A stretch of 35,628 nt of DNA from contig JAAYAG010000062.1 in NCBI GenBank assembly GCA_012719495.1, positions 1 to 35,628 on the forward strand, given 5' to 3'. A program made the translations under genes and the position numbers. A model generated the notes under the pieces. The model was given only the letters and a program-made list of their open reading frames with translations, had not been told where the DNA came from and made no database searches. Below are positions 15,857 to 24,600 of the stretch, one piece after another. Within the stretch, counting starts at the first letter, position 1. Each line of letters begins with the position of its first letter. The DNA is from Bacteroidales bacterium. Its GTDB lineage: Bacteria > Bacteroidota > Bacteroidia > Bacteroidales > Prolixibacteraceae.

Positions 15857-15874
15857 AAAAAACATTTCAAGATA

Positions 15875-16282
15875 ATGGGCATACAAGACCGAAATTTCCT
15901 AGCCGAATTTACCTTCTTATCGTCACGCAGCAGTGGGCCTGGCGGGCAAAATGTAAACAAAGTCAACTCAAAGGTTGAACTTCGATTCGATATCGATAAA
16001 TCGGCTCAACTTTCTGAAAATGAAAAAGAAATAATCTTAAAGAAACTTAAGAACAGAATCAATAGCGAAGGTGAACTTTTAATTGCCGTACAAACAGACA
16101 GGTCTCAACTTAAAAACAAAGAGCTTGCCATTGAACTATTTTACAATTTAATAACCAAGGCTTTAACACCAAGAAAACCCAGAAAATCGACAACACCAAC
16201 AAGGGCATCAGTAGAAAAGAGGCTTGAAACAAAAAAGCAGGATAGCGAAAAGAAAATGCTTAGGAAAAAACCTGACTTATAA
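15875..16282 (+). CDS. arfB: Aminoacyl-tRNA hydrolase ArfB (YaeJ), GGQ-type
   Basis: The protein (135 residues from ATG 15875) has the release-factor GGQ motif in SSGPGGQNVNKVNSKVEL. Its basic C-terminal tail (KPRKSTTPTRASVEKRLETKKQDSEKKMLRKK) is the hallmark of ArfB, which enters the empty mRNA channel of stalled ribosomes and hydrolyses the peptidyl-tRNA. It lacks the codon-recognition domains of RF1/RF2, matching the family length of about 140. A start at TTG 15854 would fall inside the promoter box, so ATG 15875 is preferred. Confidence 0.92.
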   Translation: MGIQDRNFLAEFTFLSSRSSGPGGQNVNKVNSKVELRFDIDKSAQLSENEKEIILKKLKNRINSEGELLIAVQTDRSQLKNKELAIELFYNLITKALTPRKPRKSTTPTRASVEKRLETKKQDSEKKMLRKKPDL

Positions 16283-16366
16283 GCAACAAAATATTTCTTT
16301 ACAAAAACCGGGAATACGCCTAAAACGAATAACTTTGAAGAATTAAGAACTTAAAGATTCCTTAAA

Positions 16367-18448
16367 TTGGCTACATACAAGTATTTTAACCGCGATATTA
16401 GCTGGCTTTCGTTCAACCACCGCGTGCTTGAGGAAGCCGGAGACCGATCGATCCCGTTATACGAGCGGATAAAATTTTTGGCAATTTACTCAAACAACCT
16501 CGAAGAATTTTATCAGGTTAGAGTAAGCTATTACCGGCAGCTACTGCAAAATGCAGATCTTATTCCAGCTAAAATTGAGGAAGTTCAACCAGCCAGGGTT
16601 CTTCATAAGATCAATGAAATTGTAAACGGATACCTAAATTATTTCAACGACATATTTGACAACCAGATCATTCCCGAGCTGGAAGAAAATGGCATTATGC
16701 TTCTCGAACGAAATGCAACTCTTAACGAGCAGCAGTCAAAAGAGGTAAAAGAGATTTTCATGACCGAAATTTTAAGTGCCCTCCAGCCTGTTGTTCTTAT
16801 AAAAGAACGGATACGGCCATTTCTTAAAACCGGTCAAGGGTATATTGTTACCGAAATGGTGATCAATGAACCCAAGCGTCCAAAAGAATTAAAACCACGG
16901 GTACGATACGGGCTGATAAAAGTCCCTACAGATCACAACATATCGAGGTTTATCGAACTGGAACCAACGGAAGGCAAACATTACATTATGTTTCTCGAAG
17001 ATGTTATTATGCGCCATATTAACAAAATATTTCCCGGATACACTATTCTCGATTGGTACACCATAAAGATTACCCGAGATGCAGACTTCGAATATGATGA
17101 ATATGAAGAAGAAGAACTCATCAATGCTATCGGAAAAATATCTTCATCGAGAAAATTGGGAGAAGCTAACCGATTTCTATACGATAGCCGGATGCCTTCA
17201 AAAATACTCAACTACCTGATACACACATTTAGAATTGAAAACGATATTGTAGTACAGGGCAGTAGCTACCACAATATTCAGGACTTTTTCCGTTTTCCAA
17301 ACCCCCTCTCACCAAAACTCGAGAATGAAAAACTGATTCCATTGCGAATCCCCGAACTCGATAAATTCAAATGGATTAGCGATGCTATCGATAAAAAAGA
17401 TTATTTATTAAGTGTTCCATACCAATCATACGATTACTTTTTAAAGTTCCTCGAACAAGCCGCCCGTGACGAATCTGTTACCGAAATAAAAGCCACACAA
17501 TATCGCGTGGCCGAACGGTCGGCAGTGGTAAATGCACTGATGAATGCGGCTGAAAATGGGAAAAAAGTAACTGTGTTTGTCGAATTAAAAGCCCGATTCG
17601 ACGAAGAAGCCAACCTTCAGTATGCTGCTGAAATGACCAAAGCAGGAATACATATTATCTACAGTATTCCCGGGCTGAAGGTACATGCCAAACTCGCTCT
17701 TGTTATCCGAAATAAGGAGAGATTTCCCGATTTAAAAGATCAAGCCTATCTAAGCACTGGAAACTTCAACGAAAAAACAGCCCGTTTATACTGCGACCAT
17801 GGGTTGTTTACTTCTCACGAAGGAATTATTTCAGACTTAAAAAAAATGTTCCTCTATCTTGAAGAACAAGAACTGCAAATTCATTTTGAACACATTCTGG
17901 TTCCCAACTTTAATCTTGTATACAAGTTTGGGATATTGATCGGGCAAGAAATTGAGAATGTTAAACAAGGAAAGAAAGGGTATATTTTACTCAAAATGAA
18001 CGGTCTGCAAGATACTCATATGGTCGATATGCTCTACCGTGCAAGTGAGGCAGGTGTGAAAATTGATCTGATTATCAGGGGAACATGCATTTTGAAACCT
18101 GGAAAAAAATTCAGCAAAAATATTCGGATCATAAGAATACTCGACCGCTTTCTTGAACATTCACGGGCTTATATTTTCCACAATAATGGCAACCCTATCG
18201 TTTACTTAGGTTCAGCCGACTGGATGAAACGCAACCTGAATGCTCGTGTTGAATGTGTTTTCCCCGTTTATGATGAGGCTCTGAAAAAAGAATTGATCGA
18301 TACGTTAAAAATACAACTCTCCGACAATGTGAAAGCCTGCAAAATTGGTTCCCATGGGGAAAACATCCGGATCAAAAACGAGTTGCCCCCGATACAATCA
18401 CAGCTCGCCACGTACGAGTACCTGAAGAAAAAACATCCCCGCAAATAA
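16367..18448 (+). CDS. ppk1: Polyphosphate kinase 1
   Basis: PPK1 polymerises the ATP gamma-phosphate into inorganic polyphosphate, reversibly. The 693-residue product has the full domain series: N-terminal domain with YFNRDISWLSFNHRVLEEA and SNNLEEFYQVRVSYY; a head domain; and two phospholipase-D-like catalytic domains with KATQYRV, VELKARFDEEANL, PGLKVHAKLALV (the likely phosphorylated His near residue 440), LSTGNFNEKTARLYCDHGLFT and a C-terminal STxD-type region (YLGSADWMKRNLNARVE). TTG 16367 is the only usable start, because an in-frame TAA lies five codons upstream and homologues begin at this point. It follows arfB by 84 bases. Confidence 0.95.
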   Translation: MATYKYFNRDISWLSFNHRVLEEAGDRSIPLYERIKFLAIYSNNLEEFYQVRVSYYRQLLQNADLIPAKIEEVQPARVLHKINEIVNGYLNYFNDIFDNQIIPELEENGIMLLERNATLNEQQSKEVKEIFMTEILSALQPVVLIKERIRPFLKTGQGYIVTEMVINEPKRPKELKPRVRYGLIKVPTDHNISRFIELEPTEGKHYIMFLEDVIMRHINKIFPGYTILDWYTIKITRDADFEYDEYEEEELINAIGKISSSRKLGEANRFLYDSRMPSKILNYLIHTFRIENDIVVQGSSYHNIQDFFRFPNPLSPKLENEKLIPLRIPELDKFKWISDAIDKKDYLLSVPYQSYDYFLKFLEQAARDESVTEIKATQYRVAERSAVVNALMNAAENGKKVTVFVELKARFDEEANLQYAAEMTKAGIHIIYSIPGLKVHAKLALVIRNKERFPDLKDQAYLSTGNFNEKTARLYCDHGLFTSHEGIISDLKKMFLYLEEQELQIHFEHILVPNFNLVYKFGILIGQEIENVKQGKKGYILLKMNGLQDTHMVDMLYRASEAGVKIDLIIRGTCILKPGKKFSKNIRIIRILDRFLEHSRAYIFHNNGNPIVYLGSADWMKRNLNARVECVFPVYDEALKKELIDTLKIQLSDNVKACKIGSHGENIRIKNELPPIQSQLATYEYLKKKHPRK

Positions 18449-18473
18449 AGATTATTGAAAACCTTGTTCCGAT

Positions 18474-19142
18474 TTATTTTCCAGTAATAGCTCCAGCAAC
18501 CAGCAACGCCAATGCGCGAGCTGCTTCTTCGTTAGGATGAATGCCATCGGGAAAATTTACCGACTGGTCTATCAATCCTTTATACAAATCAATTATTTGC
18601 AGATTATTGGCTTCAGCAATACTACTAATGGCGGGAATCACCCCATGGACTACTGTTGAATCATTTATTCCCCAGTTGCTGCGGAAAACAGGAGCCGGAT
18701 AGCATAAAAAAATCGTTGGCTTAGGCGATATGGTCAGAAATGTATCAATCAATGCTTGATAATCGTTAGTAAAATTCTCTGCATTCCAATTATATGGTTT
18801 TGTATCGTTGGTTCCAAGTTTTATCACTATAATGTCGGGATGGAAAGTAAAAACTGATGAAAACTCTTTGGCAATCCAATATGGGAAATCCCCTTTTTTC
18901 TGAAGTGTGGTGGCACTACGACCGAGATTAAGAGCATCATACTCTTCACCCAACAAAGAATCGAGAACAACAGGATATGCCGTCCTGCTCTGAACAGCAA
19001 GACCATGTCCTTCAGTAATACTATCGCCTACGCAAGCAATTTTTATTGGGGTGCTTTTACACGAAACTATTGCCACAGACAAAAAAAAGATCAAAAAAAG
19101 ACGCACAAATTCCTGGTTGTTAACTATATTAAAAGCTCTCAT
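18474..19142 (-). CDS. SGNH/GDSL hydrolase lipoprotein
   Basis: The 222-residue protein starts with a basic N-region, a hydrophobic core and SVAIVSCKS, a plausible lipobox with Cys28, so it is probably a membrane-anchored lipoprotein. The SGNH blocks are present: CVGDSITEGHG (nucleophile Ser41), LNLGRSATT, KLGTNDTKPYN and FPDGIHPNEEAARAL with the Asp/His of the triad. The family includes esterases, thioesterases and acyl-sugar deacetylases; substrate cannot be told from sequence. It lies 100 bases downstream of another SGNH esterase on the same strand and converges with ppk1. Confidence 0.85.
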   Translation of the reverse strand: MRAFNIVNNQEFVRLFLIFFLSVAIVSCKSTPIKIACVGDSITEGHGLAVQSRTAYPVVLDSLLGEEYDALNLGRSATTLQKKGDFPYWIAKEFSSVFTFHPDIIVIKLGTNDTKPYNWNAENFTNDYQALIDTFLTISPKPTIFLCYPAPVFRSNWGINDSTVVHGVIPAISSIAEANNLQIIDLYKGLIDQSVNFPDGIHPNEEAARALALLVAGAITGK

Positions 19143-19242
19143 ACTCTCTATTTTGATTTCTTATTATACGAATTAAAAGATAGCGAATTCTAACGTTGAT
19201 GAACAAAGTCAGATTCAACAATGAATACTCAATCTTCAGGGA

Positions 19243-20319
19243 CTACCATCCAAAAGTTTTTTCAATATAGCCTATCAATTGATCAGCCATTTTATGTTGT
19301 TCGGCCACATTAGGATGGCCGTTGCTCCCCTTGAACGGGAAAAACAAAGTATGAATATCAGGATCGTTCATTTGCAAGAGAGCTCTTTCAATGTATCCCG
19401 GCCAGGGAGAGCCTTCGCGTGTGGCATCCATACTCCCTAAAGCACAAATTATCGGTGTATTTGGATACTTTTCACGAATACTGGAAACAAATTTTTTATA
19501 CGCCAGAATTATGTCTGTTTCCGTAGGAGGCTTAGCCCCAAAGCGAAAAATAAACTGTTCGTGTTCTGGTTTATGAACCAACCATGAATCGTTTTGAAAA
19601 AGATTGATTACTACCAGATCGGGGGTAAACTTTGAAAAATCCCAGGATGAAAGAGAATCAGTTGGGTCAATTCTATCGTACATTTCAGGCATTAGCAACG
19701 GAAACCAACTCACCATAATGCCAATTCCACCTTTTGCGATGCAAGAATAATTGGCATCGAAATGTCTCGCAGTTATTGCGCCATATGCCTCATAGTTGTT
19801 TTCGAAATATCCATACCAACGATCTTGCCCGGCAGCATCTTCATTGGCATAACCACAAGTAATGGAGTTTCCATAAAACTCAATTTTTCGTTTTTTTGGC
19901 GCCAATTTAGGCAATACCCGGGCTTCTGGAGGTAGCTCAAACCCATAGAAAAGAGTTTTTCCTTTGTCCCATTCTGTGCGTTTAAAAAGCTGAACAGTAT
20001 GTTCTCCTTCTGTCAATCCCGAAACTAGTTTGTACTTTTTCTTCTCAGTCCCAACATGAATAATTGAATGCACTTTCCCGTCAACAATTGTATTATAATA
20101 ATCGGCCGTATCGGAGTCGACCATCGTAGCTGAAAGTTCATTCCCAATAAAACGAATCGTAACGCTTGTGCCCGGCCATGAAAGTTCGGCTGCTTTATCA
20201 TGAAATAAAATCCGCCCTTCATAATACAGGCAGGAATCGTTGAACGCTACTAACTGTTTTTGGGCTTGAATAGAATACGAGCCAAAGAGAAATAGAATGA
20301 TAAGCCAATGTTTTCCCAT
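19243..20319 (-). CDS. Secreted CE2-like SGNH carbohydrate esterase
   Basis: The 358-residue protein has a signal peptide (MGKHWLIILFLFGSYSIQAQ). An N-terminal beta-sandwich follows (about 22-130; LSWPGTSVTIRFIGNELSA and GEHTVQLFKRTEWDKG). The C-terminal SGNH domain has IEFYGNSITCGY (Ser152) and SNGHPNVAEQHKMADQL with the catalytic His near residue 335. This two-domain layout is that of carbohydrate esterase family 2, which removes acetyl groups from xylan or other sugars. The GNS form of the first block is usual there. It probably acts in the periplasm or outside. A terminator separates it from porP upstream. Confidence 0.85.
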   Translation of the reverse strand: MGKHWLIILFLFGSYSIQAQKQLVAFNDSCLYYEGRILFHDKAAELSWPGTSVTIRFIGNELSATMVDSDTADYYNTIVDGKVHSIIHVGTEKKKYKLVSGLTEGEHTVQLFKRTEWDKGKTLFYGFELPPEARVLPKLAPKKRKIEFYGNSITCGYANEDAAGQDRWYGYFENNYEAYGAITARHFDANYSCIAKGGIGIMVSWFPLLMPEMYDRIDPTDSLSSWDFSKFTPDLVVINLFQNDSWLVHKPEHEQFIFRFGAKPPTETDIILAYKKFVSSIREKYPNTPIICALGSMDATREGSPWPGYIERALLQMNDPDIHTLFFPFKGSNGHPNVAEQHKMADQLIGYIEKTFGW

Positions 20320-20369
20320 GATAATTAAAACAATAAACGATGAAATATCAATACCGGTTTTACATTAAA

Positions 20370-20398
20370 ATGAAGGCTGACAAATTGCCAGCCTTCGA
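20370..20398 (-). terminator. Rho-independent terminator after porP/sprF
   Basis: GAAGGCTG (20372-20379) pairs with CAGCCTTC (20389-20396) around a 9-base loop. On the minus strand the stem is followed by ATTTTAATG. It lies 12 bases past the porP-like stop. Confidence 0.65.
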
Positions 20399-20408
20399 AT
20401 ATGTTTTA

Positions 20409-21587
20409 TTAGTGTTTCTTACGTAAGATTGGTTTACTGCTCTTGTCTGAATCACGATCAAACTTGTCGCGTCCAAGCTGGTAAACAAAGGCCACTTGGT
20501 TTCGTCCCCAATACCCAGGAATTTTTAAGCTTGGGTTAAACTGGTAGGTGTAATACATTTTGAAGTTCAAAAAATCGAAAGCCACATAAGGTTGAATAAC
20601 CAATGTTGGGCGGTAAAAACGAGTATACACCACGTTGGCACCTGCCTGTAAGTTATACATCAGTTTTCTTCTTGCAGAGGCAATAACGTCATACAAATTC
20701 ATATCGAAACGGAAATCTGCAGCAACTTCGTAGTCGCGTGAATTTGGTTTATAATACATGCGAAGATTTGGTAAAAAGTTTACATCAAATTTATTCGACT
20801 TGATCAGGTTAAGGAATTTCAATTTTGCATCGAGCCCTATAGTCGATGAATAAATTGAGTCATAAATTCCGTAACCCCCTGTGTATGTCGTAACAGTATC
20901 ATTCTCGACTTTTGTTCGCCCATAAATTATAGTGTCGCTTTCAAAGCCTGAACGGCCATTGTTCAGGTTTAACCACGACAACCCAATATCGTAATAAGTA
21001 GTTTGGAAAAGAGCACCCACATCAAGCTTAAAGCCCATGTGAAATAGGTTGCCATCAAGATCTGCGGGGAAAATTGGGTCATCTATATCGGTAAGTAACT
21101 GGCCATCATCATCAACAAACCTGCTTCGGTCATAATTCACCATCATCAAGCGCGGTGTAAAAGCGAGTACAAGTTTACGAGGAAGCTTTGTGTTAAGATT
21201 AGGCTGCAAATCGATATGATACCCGTAAGTTAAACCTAAATTGTATTCAAACTTTGGTCCGTAATTATATACGAACCCCTGAAAACCAAAAGCCGTATTC
21301 CCAAATTTCGAGAAGAACTTGTTAATTTTTCCGCCTTTCTCGAACAAGTAGCCCTGCCCAACACGCGAATGCAGCGAAAGGTAATATGTACGAGGAGAAA
21401 TTCCTTTCAATCCCGAGAATTTTGTGTCGTGCCCAAGCATCAATGTATAATAGTTCGGGGTTCCTACATAAGCCGGATTAACAAAGTAGTCGTCATACAA
21501 GCCATATTTATATTGCTGTAATTCCTGCGAACGACCGGTTACTGCTAACGTAAGCAAAACTGCAAGTATTGTTACAAATCTTTTCAT
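20409..21587 (-). CDS. PorP/SprF family T9SS outer membrane protein
   Basis: The 392-residue protein has a signal peptide (MKRFVTILAVLLTLAVTGRSQ). It then shows the PorP/SprF opening: a short stretch leading to DDYFVNPAYVGTPNYYTLMLGHDTKFSGLKG and PRTYYLSLHSRV. The rest alternates aromatic beta-strands (AFGFQGFVYNYG, YNLGLTYGYHID, FKMYYTYQFNPSLKIPGYWGRNQVAFVYQLGRD) typical of an outer membrane barrel. SprF-type proteins are needed to secrete or attach type B CTD cargo such as SprB. The gene begins 21 bases after the giant adhesin, the usual cargo-SprF order, so the two are probably one operon. It is longer than many PorP proteins (~300). Confidence 0.9.
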   Translation of the reverse strand: MKRFVTILAVLLTLAVTGRSQELQQYKYGLYDDYFVNPAYVGTPNYYTLMLGHDTKFSGLKGISPRTYYLSLHSRVGQGYLFEKGGKINKFFSKFGNTAFGFQGFVYNYGPKFEYNLGLTYGYHIDLQPNLNTKLPRKLVLAFTPRLMMVNYDRSRFVDDDGQLLTDIDDPIFPADLDGNLFHMGFKLDVGALFQTTYYDIGLSWLNLNNGRSGFESDTIIYGRTKVENDTVTTYTGGYGIYDSIYSSTIGLDAKLKFLNLIKSNKFDVNFLPNLRMYYKPNSRDYEVAADFRFDMNLYDVIASARRKLMYNLQAGANVVYTRFYRPTLVIQPYVAFDFLNFKMYYTYQFNPSLKIPGYWGRNQVAFVYQLGRDKFDRDSDKSSKPILRKKH

Positions 21588-21608
21588 ACCTTTTAATTTA
21601 AGTTTACG

Positions 21609-24600
21609 TTAGTCCCTTCCTCTGATTAGAGTAATTGTTCCATACTTGACTTTGGTGTCAACAGCATCCATATAATACACATACATGTATGTGCCCGCGG
21701 GTACTGGCCGATCCTTGTCATCAAACCCTCGCCATTTCAAACCGCCTGAAGCAAATCCTAGTCCTCCTTTGGGGAAATGATAAACTAACTCACCTTCTGA
21801 ATTAAATATTTTTAACGATGCATTTTTAAGATCGAGGTTATTGAGTATCCACTCGTCGTTGTAGTTATCACCATTGGGCGAAAATACCAGATCATAGTTG
21901 TCAGGACAAATGGTATCCTGCGGATCAACAGTGAATGTTGTTGTTACAAAACAGCCTGTTTTTATATCTTCATATTCGATGTAGTAATTTCCTACTTCGA
22001 ACAAGTAGTCAATACTATCGTTGTTTACAATATAGAGTGTATCGCCGTAAACAATCTCGCCGGTCAACTCATTTTCCTTTTCGTAATAATAAAATGAATC
22101 CCTTTCTTCTGGAGTTATTACATAAGTGTGCGAAGGATCGAAAGGATTGAAATTAAGGAACGTTGAGTCTGTTTTAAATATTCGAACTTCTACCCCTTCT
22201 TCTGCAAATCCTTTGACATCTACTCTGACAATACCATCTTTTGTAAACGGACATTCAGGACGTTCATCATCATTTATAGTGTAATTAACTTCAATAGTAT
22301 CTGCATTGGCTGGGATATATATCTTTCGTCCTTGCGGAAACTTATTAGGATCGATACGTGCGATACATTTATTTAAATCGGCAACATTCCAAAGCAAGAT
22401 TTCATCTGGCTTAACCTTCAATATCGAACGTTCCGATGTAGAATCTACATTTTCTCCATTGGGGAATTCTGCCCAATAAGTATAACTGGGAACTCCTTTA
22501 TCGTTGGCCACAACCGAAATTTGAGCATCTTCGTAGTTACAGTTTGGTGCAGTGGTGATTACTCTGAGAACTTCAAATGTATCAACAGGCTCCCACACAT
22601 ATTGTCTATAGAAATATGGGTTCTGAGTATTGGTATTCGGAGTATTGTAAGCGATACAATTATGGGCATCTTTAACATAAATGTCAGTATTTACATTCAT
22701 ATAGAAATACCTGTTTTCAGGCTTACCAACAATAGTGTCAAGAACCACATCACCAGGAACTTCTTTTTCAACTATTACTGGATTGGCAAAAGCAATGTCG
22801 TCAACACCAAAGTAATATGGCTGAATACCGCCTTCAATTTCAAGGGCTAATCTTCCGTATTGGTTATCCCAACAGGTAATTGGCAATTTATTGATAGTAA
22901 CATTGAATGCTTCGGGCCATTCAAGTACCAAATCTTCCCAAGTAGCCACGCAGCCCATAGTGTCTTTCACCTGCGCATAAATCATTGTATCGCGAAGGTT
23001 TACAAAAACGGCTTCAAGTTCCTTGGTTGTGATGGTTCGTTTCCAATTATCTATAGTATAAGTGTATTCCCCCCTTGTTCCAAAATCAGCTTCGTGAAGA
23101 ACGATTATGGTTGAATCGTCTTTGCTATCGTAACACCGTTTTTCGCCTGGGGTTACCATGGCTATTTTCAATGGCGGTGGGTTTACAATAGTTACTTGTG
23201 TTGATATAGTATCGGTACATCCGTTTTTGTCGATAACCATCGGCTGGTACTGACCTCCTGCTAATTTGAGAATTTTCACCCTGTTATCATTCAGGTTTTC
23301 ATACTCTCCGCGGTTAATTTGTATTGTATCGGCAGCTGCCAGATCGTTTTTGTAGGTATAGCTTCCCATGCCGCCAACCGCTTTGGCAATTATCCATCCG
23401 TTCGATTGATTGTTGCAATATACCTGATGGCTTTCGATGAGGCTAAACACTAATTCTTCGGGGTTAATAATCGAGAAATTTCCGTTCTTATAACAACCGT
23501 TTCTGTCTTCTACCCTATAGTTGTATGTAGTGCTTGGCTGGTTTACTTCGCCCAAGCTTTCAAAACGTCCTGTAGTATTGGGGTTGGGAGATATGCGCGA
23601 TGGTGCTCCTACCAACTGATAGGTCAACATTCCTGTGCCTCCTTCTCCTTCAAGAAAAACACTGCCATTTTGCATGTTATGACAGGTTACATCCAGTTTG
23701 TTGATTTTTCTGATAAATACAGAATCTGGATTTACCACTGTAATTTTCTGTGCAAATTTCTGTTCACAATTTCCTTTGCTATTCCGTACATAAACATAAT
23801 AATTACCACCTCGAAGGCCTTCAATTAGCGCAGAGTTCTGGTAATTCTTATTAACGTTTGAATTCTGGAAATCGACTCCAGTTAACTTATATTGTAACCC
23901 GTAAGGCAAACCACCAACTGCATCAACTTCTATTGAACCGTTTTGGTTGCCAAAGCATAATACACTATCAACAATCGAAGCCGAATTGATAATTATTTCA
24001 TCTGGCTGATGAATAGTATCCAGCTTTTCTTCTGAGAAACATCCGCTAATGTCGGAAACACGTAATGTGTATACACCGGCAGTAAGATTAGCAATGGTTG
24101 GATAGGCAGCATCTGCTTCTGTACCATTCAATGGAGCAATGTATGACCTATAACCGCCGGGGTTTCCTCCGTTAGCAGCTAGTACAAATTGCCCATCATT
24201 TCCGCCATAGCAATCAACCGAGTCGGTAGGATTTCCCTGACGAACGGTAAATACTACCGGATCTGGTTCGGTAATTGTTACCTGAACCTCGTTCGAAATA
24301 CAATTATTAACATCGGATACCAAAAGAGGGTAAACTCCGGCTTCTATTTCATTTTCTATAATTGCAGTACCTGCACTCCCTGCAAATTGTGTCAGCGGTT
24401 TTCCACTGCCAACAAGATCCCATGAATAGGGTTGTGTACCCCCGGTAGCCTTTATTACAATACGTGCATCATCAAAACCATTACAAGAAACATTTTTCTT
24501 CTCGGTAACCTGAAGCCGCAACTGGAAAGGCTGTGATACATTGAGCGGAGCCGTTGCTGTACATCCATCATTGTTTCTGGCATTGATAGTATAACTACTC

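Larger units (their letters stand above)
15392..15874. other. Divergent intergenic region with probable helicase 5' leader
   Basis: This region between deaD (minus) and arfB (plus) has no convincing gene. Its left part (15392-15600) would be transcribed as a ~200-nt deaD leader. The leader can fold a hairpin at 15481-15498 (CTCC/GGAG and AC/GT with one mismatch) and contains smaller GGT/ACC-type pairings. The right part carries the arfB promoter. A 42-codon plus-strand frame at 15730-15858 overlaps that promoter and is not supported. Confidence 0.45.

Noticed and set aside
15730-15858. 42-codon plus-strand ORF upstream of arfB
   Set aside because: It runs through the predicted arfB promoter and has no conserved feature.
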